NCBI GenBank assembly: GCA_023440825.1
Contig: JAEXRL010000009.1
Span: forward strand, 62,001-126,000
Length of the DNA stretch: 64,000 nucleotides
Direction: 5' to 3'
From: Pseudomonadota bacterium
GTDB lineage: Bacteria > Pseudomonadota > Gammaproteobacteria > Burkholderiales > Burkholderiaceae_B
Below the pieces are notes generated by a model. It made no database searches, was not told where the DNA came from, and saw only the letters and a list, made by a program, of their open reading frames with translations. A program made the position numbers and the translations under genes. Shown piece by piece: positions 17,865 through 26,652 of the stretch (the first letter of the stretch is position 1; each line of letters starts with the position of its first letter).

Positions 17865-19114
17865 CGGTAGCGGTGAATACTCAGGTCATCAGAACGAATT
17901 TCGGTCTGTTTACCTGAAATGATATCCGCAAGCAATTGCGCGCTGCCCGTACTTAGCGTCCAGCCTAAGGTGCCATGGCCGGTATTTAAATACAGATTGT
18001 CGTAATCAGTTTTGCCGATTATGGGCGTGCTGTCTGGTGTTTTGGGGCGTAGGCCAGTCCAGAATTGCAGATCTGCATGACTTTGAAAGCTACCCGGGAA
18101 CAAATCGCTTAACACCATGCTTAGTGTGTCTTTACGCTTGGGGTTGAGCGTTTTGTTAAAGCCCACCACCTCGGCCATGCCTCCGACACGTATGCGCTGA
18201 TCAAAGCGGGTCAGCGCAACTTTATAAGTCTCATCCAGTAAGGTTGATACTGGTGCTCGGCTTTCGTCTACGATGGGGGCAGTAATTGAGTACCCTTTTA
18301 ACGGGTAAACGGGCAGTTTGATCAGCGAATGAAGTAAAGGCGTAGACCATGAGCCTAGTGCAACCACATAAGCGTCGGCACTGAGCGTTTCATTTGCGCA
18401 CTGTATAGCGGTGACGTGCTTACCTTGGGTCTGGATTGCGCGAATTTCGCTGCCAAACTTAAATTCAACGCCAGCCTCTTGTGCTAAGCGACTGAGCTTA
18501 CGCGTAAAAATCTGGCAATCCCCTGTTTGGTCATCCGGCAGGTGCAAGCCACCACTGAGCTTATGGCTTACATGACTCAAGGCGGGCTCTATGGTGGCGA
18601 GCTCTTGTGCACTTAACAGGGTGTAGTGGATGCCTGCCTGTTTTAAAACGTCTATGTCTGGCGCGGTAGCATCGATTTGCTTTTGGGTACGGAACACTTG
18701 TAAAGTGCCCTGTTGGCGCCCTTCGTAAGCAATATTGGTGTCGTTTTGCAGAGCTTGTAAACAATGTCGACTATATTCTGCCAAGCGAACCATACGTTCT
18801 TTGTTGGTGGCATAGCGCTCTGGGGTGCAGTTGCGCCACATCTGATAGAGCCACTGCAGTTGATGCAAGCTCCCGTCGGGCCGTATGGTCAGTGCCGGGT
18901 GGGTGTCGAACATCCATTTAATGGCTTTGCTGGGGATGCCGGGTGCGGCCCAAGGTGAAGCATAGCCAAATGAGAGTTGTCCGGCATTGGCAAAGCTGGT
19001 TTCCTGAGCCGCTTGGTCTAAGCGGTCTACGACGGTTACCTGATGGCCTTGTTTAGCCAGATACCATGCGCTTGTCACTCCCACCACGCCTGCGCCCAAT
19101 ATGATGATTTTCAT
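17861..19114 (-). CDS. dadA: D-amino-acid dehydrogenase (small subunit)
   Basis: FAD-dependent inner-membrane-associated enzyme that oxidises D-amino acids, mainly D-alanine, to 2-oxo acids and passes electrons to the respiratory chain. 417 residues starting MKIIILGAGVVGVTSAWYLA, a Rossmann FAD-binding motif (GAGVVG at 7-12), with FTGLRPKTPD-type sequence (here FWTGLRPKTPDSTPIIG) and NTGHGTLGWTLSTGS near the C-terminus, both typical of DadA. AGGAAA ribosome-binding site. No alanine racemase (dadX) adjoins. A bulged hairpin lies in its leader (19136-19165). Confidence 0.93.
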   Translation of the reverse strand: MKIIILGAGVVGVTSAWYLAKQGHQVTVVDRLDQAAQETSFANAGQLSFGYASPWAAPGIPSKAIKWMFDTHPALTIRPDGSLHQLQWLYQMWRNCTPERYATNKERMVRLAEYSRHCLQALQNDTNIAYEGRQQGTLQVFRTQKQIDATAPDIDVLKQAGIHYTLLSAQELATIEPALSHVSHKLSGGLHLPDDQTGDCQIFTRKLSRLAQEAGVEFKFGSEIRAIQTQGKHVTAIQCANETLSADAYVVALGSWSTPLLHSLIKLPVYPLKGYSITAPIVDESRAPVSTLLDETYKVALTRFDQRIRVGGMAEVVGFNKTLNPKRKDTLSMVLSDLFPGSFQSHADLQFWTGLRPKTPDSTPIIGKTDYDNLYLNTGHGTLGWTLSTGSAQLLADIISGKQTEIRSDDLSIHRYR

Positions 19115-19135
19115 ATTTTCCTGTGTTTTTTATGC

Positions 19136-19165
19136 TCAGGGCAGTGGGTGTAACAACTGCCTGAA
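19136..19165 (-). repeat. Hairpin in the dadA upstream region
   Basis: TCAGG(G)CAGT and ACTGCCTGA pair as a 9-base stem with one bulged G and an 8-base loop, between proB and dadA. No U-run follows on either strand, so a terminator role is not supported. Confidence 0.35.
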
Positions 19166-19241
19166 TGTAAACAATGAACGATATGCTACATATTTCAGCA
19201 GCTTGCGCGTGCTAGGGTCAAGTTTTTAGTGCAATAAATAT

Positions 19242-20399
19242 TTATTTTTGCTGAGGACTATCCGTATTGAAGACCATATTGTCGCGGTGCATGAGCTCTG
19301 AGTCACTCATGGTACCGAGTATATCGACGATGCTTTGGCTGGGGTGCCCCATGATGCGACGCGTGTCTTCGGCAGAGTAGTTGACCAGTCCTCGTGCATA
19401 CTCCACACCGTGCTGATCTACGCAGGCCACCACGTCTCCACGTCCAAACTCGCCTTCAACTTGTGTTACGCCAATAGCTAATAAACTTTTGTGGCCTGTC
19501 GTCAGCGCGGTGACGGCTCCTTGGTCCAGAGTAAGGCGACCGCGTGTACGTAAGTGATTCGCTAACCAGCGTTGGCGCGCAGACTTTACGGGGAGTACGG
19601 CTTGCAGTTCAGTTCCTATGGCCTCGCCTGAAGCCAGACGTACCAGCACATTAGGCTCACGCCCAGAAGCGATAACGGTGTGTCCGCCACTATTGGCCGC
19701 ACGTTTGGCCGCCAGTATTTTGGTGATCATGCCACCTGTGCCCACATTACTGCCTGCACCGCCGGCCATTACCTCAAGCTCAGGGTCACCGGCCTGTGCC
19801 GTAGAGATAAAGCGGGCATCAGGATTGCTGCGCGGATCTGCACTGTATAAACCACTCTGATCCGTCAGTATGATCAGGGTTTCCGCTTCAATCAGATTGG
19901 TCACCAAGGCGCCCAGTGTGTCGTTATCGCCTAGACGAATCTCATCGGTAACGATGGTGTCGTTTTCGTTCACGATAGGCACCACACCCAAATCCAATAA
20001 GGTATACAGGGTGCTGCGTGCGTTCAGATAACGATGCCGATAGGCCAGGTCTTCATGGGTGAGCAAAATTTGTGCTGTGCGTATGCCGTGACGGGCAAAG
20101 GCGACTTCATATGCTTGAATTAAGCCCATTTGCCCCACCGCCGCCGCTGCCTGTAGCTGATTCATGGCCTTGGGGCGTCGCGGCCAGCCCAGACGCGCCA
20201 TGCCTTCAGCAATGGCGCCACTGGAGACCAGTACCATCTGGCATCCCTGGGCATGTAATTGGGCAATTTGGGCAGCCCACTGCTCGACAGCTTCTACGTC
20301 TATGCCTTTTCCCTCGTTGGTGACCAAGGAGGAGCCTACTTTCACGACAAGACGTTTGGATGAGGCAACAATGGAGGAGGATGGGGTTGATGCTTGCAT
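19242..20399 (-). CDS. proB: Glutamate 5-kinase
   Basis: First enzyme of proline synthesis, phosphorylating glutamate to glutamyl-5-phosphate. 385 residues: amino-acid-kinase domain (RLVVKVGSSLVTNEG near residue 12, MVLVSSGAIAEGMARLG, PIVNENDTIV, GTGGMITKILAAKRA) followed by a C-terminal PUA domain (about 290-370). Sits last in rplU-rpmA-obgE-proB, an order seen in many betaproteobacteria; 20 bases separate it from obgE. Confidence 0.95.
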   Translation of the reverse strand: MQASTPSSSIVASSKRLVVKVGSSLVTNEGKGIDVEAVEQWAAQIAQLHAQGCQMVLVSSGAIAEGMARLGWPRRPKAMNQLQAAAAVGQMGLIQAYEVAFARHGIRTAQILLTHEDLAYRHRYLNARSTLYTLLDLGVVPIVNENDTIVTDEIRLGDNDTLGALVTNLIEAETLIILTDQSGLYSADPRSNPDARFISTAQAGDPELEVMAGGAGSNVGTGGMITKILAAKRAANSGGHTVIASGREPNVLVRLASGEAIGTELQAVLPVKSARQRWLANHLRTRGRLTLDQGAVTALTTGHKSLLAIGVTQVEGEFGRGDVVACVDQHGVEYARGLVNYSAEDTRRIMGHPSQSIVDILGTMSDSELMHRDNMVFNTDSPQQK

Positions 20400-20419
20400 T
20401 AGTTTGGAATTAAAAGAAG

Positions 20420-21517
20420 TCAGGAGCGCGATTCATCAAAGCGCGGGTCATCGTGTATAAATGTGCCTGCAGCACGATCCTGGGCCTCTTGCTCAGCAAT
20501 GCGTTGCTTGTCTAGCCAGTCCTGGATCTTTAGCACCAGCTCTTGTGTACCCGCCCCCGTCAGGGCAGATATGCTGAAGACAGGGCCTTCCCATGCCAGT
20601 TCTTCCAGCAGGCGCGTTTTAAGCTCTTCAGCATTATCCACCATGTCCAGCTTATTCAGTACAAGCCAACGCGGTTTTGCATACAGTTCTTCGCTGTACA
20701 GACGTAATTCTTCCACAATAGCTCGTGCTTCACCTACAGCCTTTGCAACGACATCCTCGTCGGGGTCCAGACTAGATACGTCCAGAATATGTAGTAGTAA
20801 GCGTGTGCGGGTGAGGTGGCGTAGAAAAAGATGCCCCAGACCTGCGCCTTCGGAGGCGCCCTCTATGAGTCCCGGAATATCTGCAACCACAAAGCTATGG
20901 GCAGGGGATGCACGCACCACACCGAGGTTGGGATGCAGGGTGGTAAAGGGGTAATCTGCAATACGTGGCTTGGCATTTGATATTTTGGCAATAAAGGTTG
21001 ACTTGCCTGCATTGGGCATGCCCAGTAAACCCACGTCGGCCAAGACCTTTAGTTCTAGGCGCAACTTACGTTGTTCACCTTCTTTACCATGAGTAAATTG
21101 TCGTGGGGCACGGTTAACGCTGGATTTGAAATGCAGATTGCCCATGCCGCCTTGGCCGCCCTTAGCCAGCGTGACTTCTTCCCCATCTTTACGCAAATCG
21201 TAAAGTTGTTCGCCCGTATCAGCATCGAAAATCATGGTGCCTACGGGAACGCGTAAGATAATATCTTGACCTGAGGCGCCGTACTGGTCTGAGCCTCTGC
21301 CATGTTCACCATTGCGGGCCCTATGCATGCGTGCATAACGGTAATCGACCAGCGTATTGACATTACGATCTGCAATGGCGAATACGCTTCCGCCGCGACC
21401 ACCGTCTCCGCCGTCAGGGCCACCAAACGGGATGAATTTTTCTCGACGGAAACTGGCCACGCCATTACCGCCTTTACCTGCAATTACGTCGATTGTTGCT
21501 TCGTCTACGAATTTCAT
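20420..21517 (-). CDS. obgE: GTPase ObgE/CgtA
   Basis: Essential ribosome-associated GTPase acting in 50S assembly and stress signalling. Starting at MKFVDEATIDVIAG (ATG 21517) it has 365 residues; the longer frame to 21592 adds 25 non-homologous residues. N-terminal glycine-rich Obg fold (GGDGGRGGSVF), then G domain with P-loop GMPNAGKST, switch II DIPGLIEGASEGAGLG and NKLD. A short charged tail follows the G domain. Confidence 0.96.
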   Translation of the reverse strand: MKFVDEATIDVIAGKGGNGVASFRREKFIPFGGPDGGDGGRGGSVFAIADRNVNTLVDYRYARMHRARNGEHGRGSDQYGASGQDIILRVPVGTMIFDADTGEQLYDLRKDGEEVTLAKGGQGGMGNLHFKSSVNRAPRQFTHGKEGEQRKLRLELKVLADVGLLGMPNAGKSTFIAKISNAKPRIADYPFTTLHPNLGVVRASPAHSFVVADIPGLIEGASEGAGLGHLFLRHLTRTRLLLHILDVSSLDPDEDVVAKAVGEARAIVEELRLYSEELYAKPRWLVLNKLDMVDNAEELKTRLLEELAWEGPVFSISALTGAGTQELVLKIQDWLDKQRIAEQEAQDRAAGTFIHDDPRFDESRS

Positions 21518-21589
21518 AATCGTGTCTTGTCGGAAAGAGGCCGGACGGAGCGCGTGTAGCCGGGCGTGCCGTAATCCGGTAATAATAAA

Positions 21590-21623
21590 CAAAAAAGCCC
21601 CACCTTACATTAAGGCAGGGCTT
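21590..21623 (-). terminator. Terminator/attenuator between rpmA and obgE
   Basis: On the minus strand AAGCCCTGCCTT pairs with AAGGTGGGGCTT (one or two mismatches), followed by a run of T. It would end most rplU-rpmA transcripts, letting ribosomal-protein genes exceed obgE-proB. Confidence 0.75.
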
Positions 21624-21646
21624 GTACTGAGCGACGCAATAGTCGT

Positions 21647-21907
21647 TTATTCGGCGCTAAGTACCGAGACCGTGCGTTTGTTCAGGGCACCAGAGATAGA
21701 AAATTTAACTTTTCCATCTACCAATGAGAACAAGGTGTGGTCTTTACCAATACCTACGTTCGCACCGGGGTGAAACTGTGTGCCACGCTGGCGAACAATA
21801 ATGCTGCCTGCCGAAATTGCTTGACCGCCGTATACTTTAACGCCCAGTCGTTTGGCCTGTGAGTCACGGCCGTTTCGCGTAGAGCCGCCGCCTTTCTTCT
21901 GTGCCAT
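21647..21907 (-). CDS. rpmA: 50S ribosomal protein L27
   Basis: 86 residues, starting MAQKKGGGSTRNGRDSQAK, with GSIIVRQRGTQFHPGANVG in the centre; both are L27 signatures. The N-terminal tail reaches the peptidyl-transferase centre. 32 bases downstream of rplU. Confidence 0.98.
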   Translation of the reverse strand: MAQKKGGGSTRNGRDSQAKRLGVKVYGGQAISAGSIIVRQRGTQFHPGANVGIGKDHTLFSLVDGKVKFSISGALNKRTVSVLSAE

Positions 21908-21939
21908 GTTTTAGCTCCTGTAGAGTCGTCTGGAATCCA

Positions 21940-22251
21940 TTACACCGAAACGGCGTCGATACGGATTTCAGTAAAGTTTTGACGATGGCCTTGTGTCCTG
22001 CGATAGTTTTTGCGCCGACGCATTTTGAACACAACGATTTTCTTGTGACGGCCTTGCGCAAGAACTGTAGCTTTGACTGAAGCGCCGGTAACGAAAGGAG
22101 CACCAACTTTCAGTGCCTCACCTTCGCCAACGGACAGTACTTCGTCCAGCGAAATTTCTTGCCCAATGTCAGCCGGTATCTGTTCTATCTTGAGTTTTTG
22201 GCCAGCAGTAACACGATACTGTTTACCGCCAGTTTTTATAACCGCGTACAT
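21940..22251 (-). CDS. rplU: 50S ribosomal protein L21
   Basis: Binds 23S rRNA domains in the large subunit. From MYAVIKTGGKQYRV (ATG 22251) it is exactly 103 residues, the standard L21 length; the frame extends 16 codons further upstream without homology. The basic GRHKKIVVFKMRRRKNYRR segment is diagnostic. First gene of the rplU-rpmA-obgE-proB unit. Confidence 0.98.
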   Translation of the reverse strand: MYAVIKTGGKQYRVTAGQKLKIEQIPADIGQEISLDEVLSVGEGEALKVGAPFVTGASVKATVLAQGRHKKIVVFKMRRRKNYRRTQGHRQNFTEIRIDAVSV

Positions 22252-22322
22252 AGGGTAATCCTTGAAAAAATGATCATATGATCTGATCTGCTTGACCATA
22301 AATAAAAATAGCCAAGCAAAAC

Positions 22323-22351
22323 ACTTTAGCGTAAATACTAGTATGAGTCAA
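22323..22351 (-). promoter_or_regulatory. Candidate sigma-70 promoter of rplU
   Basis: On the minus strand TTGACT (complement of 22346-22351), 17-base spacer, TAAAGT (complement of 22323-22328), about 70 bases upstream of the rplU ATG. Confidence 0.6.
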
Positions 22352-22418
22352 TAGATTAGGGCCTCTGTGTATGTTTATCACACCCCATGTTTACTGGCAT
22401 GATGCAAGCCACTTTGTA

Positions 22419-23210
22419 CTACGCGAAGTTGGGCTGTCGTTTTTCAATAAAGGCTTGTACGGCTTCTTTGTGGTCGGCGCTTTGATGCGCAATGGCTTGG
22501 AAACTGGCAGATAGTTCGAGTAGGGAGTCTAGTGATTGATGCTCGCCCTCGCGTAGCAGGCGCTTAGTCATACGTAGTGCGTAAGCTGGATTAGCGGCAA
22601 TTTTGCCTGCTAAGCTCAAAGCTACTGTTAACAGTTGTTCTGGTTCGGTAATTCGTGATATCAAACCACACTCTAATGCCTCCATGGCGTCGAGCTTATC
22701 GCCTGTGAAAGCCATTTCCGCAGCTTTGGAGTAACCAACTACGCGTGGAAGTAGCCACGCTCCCCCATCTCCTGGCACGATTCCCATCCGTACAAAACTC
22801 TCGGCGAAGCTGGCAGTGCTTGAGGCGATACGAATATCACACATACATGCCAAGTCCAGGCCAGCTCCTATGGCTGGGCCGTTAATCGCAGCGATGACAG
22901 GTACCTCGAGTTTATAGAGTGCCTTGGGAAGACGCTGTATACCGTGGCGATACTCTTGCCGGATTGTGTTGGCACATAGTGCTTCTGTAGAGTAACGCTG
23001 CATGTCTTTGATATTGCCACCTGAGCTAAAGCTTGTACCTGTTGCGGTTAAAATAACTGCACGGATACTGGGGTCAGTTTCAATGCGTTCACAGGCTTGA
23101 ACGAGCTCTTCAACCGCAGTGTTGCCTGTTAGGGCATTACGGGTTTCAGGTTGGTTCATCGTCAGGATCAAAATATTACCTTCGCGCTGGATACTGAGAA
23201 ATTTTTTCAT
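22419..23210 (-). CDS. Enoyl-CoA hydratase/isomerase family protein
   Basis: Crotonase-fold enzyme, 263 residues, likely hydrating an enoyl-CoA intermediate. Visible: oxyanion-hole segment SSGGNIKDM (about 56-64) and AAINGPAIGAGLDLACMCDIRIAS (about 108-131, catalytic-loop region), then GIVPGDGGAWLLPRVVG. Last gene of a five-gene operon (Bug protein, CoA-transferase, two acyl-CoA dehydrogenases, hydratase); one base separates its start from the preceding stop. Exact substrate cannot be told. Confidence 0.88.
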   Translation of the reverse strand: MKKFLSIQREGNILILTMNQPETRNALTGNTAVEELVQACERIETDPSIRAVILTATGTSFSSGGNIKDMQRYSTEALCANTIRQEYRHGIQRLPKALYKLEVPVIAAINGPAIGAGLDLACMCDIRIASSTASFAESFVRMGIVPGDGGAWLLPRVVGYSKAAEMAFTGDKLDAMEALECGLISRITEPEQLLTVALSLAGKIAANPAYALRMTKRLLREGEHQSLDSLLELSASFQAIAHQSADHKEAVQAFIEKRQPNFA

Positions 23211-23211
23211 G

Positions 23212-24234
23212 CTAGGCGGCTTCTGTGCTGTGATCGTAAAGTGGAATATTGGTGGGGTTTAGTTCAGTGAGGAAGCGGATACGGTCTAACGTAGAGCCAC
23301 CTTGCTCAATCAGTGCTTCACCAGCTTGTTGGTACCAGTATGATTCGGTGCCTGCTGTAAGCCGTCCTTGATATAGCCTACGTGTATAAAGCTGCAGGTC
23401 GTATTCTTCGGTAATCCCAATGGCACCATGAATGGCATGAGCGATCTGTGCTAGGTCATGTACCGTTTCACTGACATAAGCTTTTGCGATAGCCACTCGT
23501 GCGGGGTCGGGTTGCCAGTTTGCCGAGAGGCAAGCGATGGTGCTTGCCATGCGAGCAGCAAATACGTGTTCGGCCATAACGCTGATTTGCTGTTGTACTG
23601 CTTGAAATTTTCCAATTTTCCGACCGAACTGTTCGCGTTCGTTGGCGTACTTCAGGGTGTAATGAAAGACTGTGAGTGCCAAGCCCACTAACTGAGCCGT
23701 TGTGGTGCAGGCCAGTAAAATTTGCAAATTGGGTATCCCTTCAATAGGCGTGTGAGTGTCCCAGCAGTGTGCCGGCCAGGAAAGTTGGGCATCTAAAGGG
23801 AATAATGCCGTTCCTACTGTCGCTAGGCTAATAGGCAGAAGTTGCGTTCCGCTAGGGCTTTGCAGTAATACCCATTCAGCAACCTTGCCATAGTGAACCG
23901 ATATTGGCGCCGCGTCCTGAGTCCATGCCATGGTGATGGGGCCTTCAGGTGGTGTAATGCCTGATTGCTGTAAAGCGGCTCGTGCGAGCATAGTTTCCGC
24001 CAGTGGAACCGGCAGAGCATATTTACCGCAAAGCTCGAGCAAAGGGTAGGCAGCGTGCAGGTTCAAGCCTGCTCCGCCTTGCGATTCTGGTAGCAGAGCG
24101 TTAGCAAAACCAGATTGATCGAGTACATTCCATAGTTCGCTTATGTTGCTATCGCGCTCTACGGCGCGGATGACGTTTGGCGTGCTGCAGTTAGCGAGTA
24201 AATTTTCTAGAGCATCAGTTAATAATTTGTCCAT
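23212..24234 (-). CDS. Acyl-CoA dehydrogenase family protein (short paralogue)
   Basis: 340 residues, shorter than the usual 380-390 and more divergent than its neighbour. The N-terminal helical domain (GFANALLPESQGGAGLNLHAAYPLLE), a compact middle domain and the C-terminal helical domain (YANEREQFGRKIGKFQAVQQQISVMA, then AIHGAIGITEEYDLQLYTRR) are recognisable. The paired architecture of a large and a small acyl-CoA dehydrogenase suggests a heteromeric enzyme with the upstream gene, as seen for steroid and side-chain CoA dehydrogenases; this is inference. GGTGAG precedes the ATG. Confidence 0.85.
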   Translation of the reverse strand: MDKLLTDALENLLANCSTPNVIRAVERDSNISELWNVLDQSGFANALLPESQGGAGLNLHAAYPLLELCGKYALPVPLAETMLARAALQQSGITPPEGPITMAWTQDAAPISVHYGKVAEWVLLQSPSGTQLLPISLATVGTALFPLDAQLSWPAHCWDTHTPIEGIPNLQILLACTTTAQLVGLALTVFHYTLKYANEREQFGRKIGKFQAVQQQISVMAEHVFAARMASTIACLSANWQPDPARVAIAKAYVSETVHDLAQIAHAIHGAIGITEEYDLQLYTRRLYQGRLTAGTESYWYQQAGEALIEQGGSTLDRIRFLTELNPTNIPLYDHSTEAA

Positions 24235-24250
24235 ATTGGCTCACCACTGA

Positions 24251-25408
24251 TTAACGTAGTCCAAGGCCGCGTGCAATCATGCCGCGTAAGATTTCCCGAG
24301 TGCCGCCTCGTAATGAGTAAGAGGGGGCTATATGTGTGATGTATTGCAAGGTTTTGGACAATTCAAGTGGTATTTTCTGAGTTGCCCGTGAGTGAAGATC
24401 ATCAGCAATCAAGGTGGGGATGAGTTGTTCAAGTGTTGTACCTAAGTCTTTGACTAAAGCAGCTTCGATGGCAGGGCTCTCGCCTTGGGCCAAGCGCGAG
24501 GTGACAGAGACCGACATTGCTCTGAGTGTGGCTAATCGGGAAAGCACTTGGCCGGCGAGTCTAGCTGCATAGGGAGTATGCCCCTCATTAGTGCGTACAA
24601 ATGCTAACCACTCTTCGAATAATAAAATGCTTGAAAATAAGCGCTCCGGCCCGCTACGCTCTAGTGCTAGTTCGGCTGTGACTTGTTCCCAGCCTTGGCC
24701 TTCCGTCCCTATGAGGTCTGCTTCCGATAGTTGCACATCCTGAAAAAAGACTTCGCAAAAGTGCTGCTCTCCACATAGGTCTGTGATGGGCTGAATCGTG
24801 ATCCCGGGCAAGGATAGGTCTACGATGAATTGAGAGAGGCCTTGCTGCCTGTTTTCAGGCTGCCCTGAGGTGCGCACCAGCGCTATCATGTATTGGCTGT
24901 GATGGGCATAACTGGTCCATATTTTTTGTCCGTTCAGCACGTACCCATTTGGGTTGCGAGTCGCCCGTGTGCGTACACTAGCTAAGTCCGAGCCTGAGCT
25001 AGGTTCACTCATACCGATGCAAAAAGCGATTTCTCCTCGACAAATAGCAGGGATATAAAACTGCTTTTGTTCTTCTGTTCCATAGCGTAAAAGTAAAGGA
25101 GCACTTTGTCGGTCAGCAAACCAGTGCCATGCAACAGGAGCCCCAGCATTGAGGAGTTCTTCCACGAGAACATAGCGTGCAAAAGCGTCTAGACCCGCTC
25201 CGCCATATTGTTTAGGAATGGTGCTGCCAATCCAGCCTTTCTCTCCTAGCTTACGGCTGAATTCTGGGCTGCAGCCACTCCAGGAGCGTGCGCGTATATG
25301 TGGAGGTACATCCTTAAGCGCTTGCTCTAAAAAATGCCGTATATCGGTACGTAAAGCTTCCGCATAGGCGGGGATAGTGGTGAGAGATAATGATTCTAAG
25401 ACACTCAT
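24251..25408 (-). CDS. Acyl-CoA dehydrogenase
   Basis: FAD-dependent alpha,beta-dehydrogenase, 385 residues. Signatures: GWIGSTIPKQYGGAGLDA in the N-terminal domain, FCIGMSEPSSGSDLASVRT (FAD/substrate loop), YVLNGQKIWTSYAHHS, and the C-terminal SLRGGTREILRGMIARGLG. The start overlaps the stop of the CoA-transferase gene by four bases. Probably pairs with the following short acyl-CoA dehydrogenase. Confidence 0.9.
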   Translation of the reverse strand: MSVLESLSLTTIPAYAEALRTDIRHFLEQALKDVPPHIRARSWSGCSPEFSRKLGEKGWIGSTIPKQYGGAGLDAFARYVLVEELLNAGAPVAWHWFADRQSAPLLLRYGTEEQKQFYIPAICRGEIAFCIGMSEPSSGSDLASVRTRATRNPNGYVLNGQKIWTSYAHHSQYMIALVRTSGQPENRQQGLSQFIVDLSLPGITIQPITDLCGEQHFCEVFFQDVQLSEADLIGTEGQGWEQVTAELALERSGPERLFSSILLFEEWLAFVRTNEGHTPYAARLAGQVLSRLATLRAMSVSVTSRLAQGESPAIEAALVKDLGTTLEQLIPTLIADDLHSRATQKIPLELSKTLQYITHIAPSYSLRGGTREILRGMIARGLGLR

Positions 25409-26652
25409 GCTATTACTCCGTCTTTCAGTAGTGCCTGTATTTGTTGTTCAGGGATGTGCAAAATCTGGTGCAGAACACGTTGTGTGTCTTGCCCCAAGGT
25501 GGGTGGGGCAAAGCGATACTGAACTGGGGTATCAGACATACGTATTGGGCTGGCAACTAGGGGGATATTGCCTTGAGTGCTATGTTTCATGCTGATTTGC
25601 ATGCCCCGTGCTTGCACTTGTTCATCCGTAAATACGTCCGCGACGGTATTGATAGGGCCACAAGGTACGGCAGCCTTGTCTAATAGGTCTATCCATTCTT
25701 TAGTGGTGCGTGTGCGAGTGAGTTGCTGTATTTTTGGAATTAATGATTCTCGATGCGCGAGTCGGGCTGAGTTTTCCATGAAGCGTGGGTCTTTAGCCCA
25801 TTTGGTGCGTCCTACTGCTAGACAGAACCGTTCAAACTGCTGATCGTTGCCGATGGCAAGAATCATATGGCCGTCTTTGGTTGGGAAATCTTGGTACGGA
25901 GCAGTATTAGGATGGCCATTGCCCATGCGACTTGGGATTGCTTCGCCATAAAAGTAATTCATACTTTGATTGGCTAAGCAGGCTACTCCCACGTCTAAGA
26001 GCCCTAAGTCGATATATTGTCCTTGTCCAGTGTGTTCCCTGGCTTGTACTGCGGCAAGTATGGCAGTGCTAGCGTACAGGCCTGTCAAAATATCGGTCAG
26101 TGCAACGCCTACTTTCATCGGACCCGAACCGGGCAAGCCCTCAGGGTGTCCAGACAAGCTCATTAGGCCACTCATTCCTTGCATGAGAAAGTCATAGCCA
26201 GGGCGATGGGCATACGGACCTGTCTGGCCGAACCCCGTTATGGAACAATAAATCAGCCGTGGGTTGACTGCTTTTAAGCTGGCATAGTCCAGGCCATACT
26301 TGGCAAGGTTGCCACACTTGAAATTTTCAATCAGTACATCACTGTTGCGGGCAAGCCCGCGTATTAAGTGTTGGCCATCCGGTGTCGTGATATCTATGGC
26401 TACAGATTGCTTGTTACGGTTAGCACATAGGTAATAGGCGGCATCACCCGTTTTAGCCTTATGGTCTAAAAAAGGCGGACCCCAGCTACGTGTGTCATCT
26501 CCGCTCTTAGGGCGCTCTATCTTTATAACGTCAGCCCCCAGATCGCCCAGAGTTTGCGAGGCCCATGGCCCCGCTAATATACGAGATAGGTCAAGTACTC
26601 TTAGCTTGCTTAGTGCGCCGCTTAGTACTTCCTGCTGTGCAGCTTGCGTCAT
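25405..26652 (-). CDS. Class III CoA-transferase (CaiB/BaiF/Frc family)
   Basis: Moves CoA between carboxylic acids, probably activating the imported substrate. The ATG at 26652 (MTQAAQQE) overlaps the stop of the Bug gene, giving 415 residues. Signatures: LRVLDLSRILAGPWASQTLGD-type N-terminus, GADVIKIERPKSGDDTRSWG, and the catalytic-Asp region ALKAVNPRLIYCSITGFGQTG with GYDFLMQGMSGLMSLSG. Sits between the binding protein and two acyl-CoA dehydrogenases. Confidence 0.9.
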   Translation of the reverse strand: MTQAAQQEVLSGALSKLRVLDLSRILAGPWASQTLGDLGADVIKIERPKSGDDTRSWGPPFLDHKAKTGDAAYYLCANRNKQSVAIDITTPDGQHLIRGLARNSDVLIENFKCGNLAKYGLDYASLKAVNPRLIYCSITGFGQTGPYAHRPGYDFLMQGMSGLMSLSGHPEGLPGSGPMKVGVALTDILTGLYASTAILAAVQAREHTGQGQYIDLGLLDVGVACLANQSMNYFYGEAIPSRMGNGHPNTAPYQDFPTKDGHMILAIGNDQQFERFCLAVGRTKWAKDPRFMENSARLAHRESLIPKIQQLTRTRTTKEWIDLLDKAAVPCGPINTVADVFTDEQVQARGMQISMKHSTQGNIPLVASPIRMSDTPVQYRFAPPTLGQDTQRVLHQILHIPEQQIQALLKDGVIA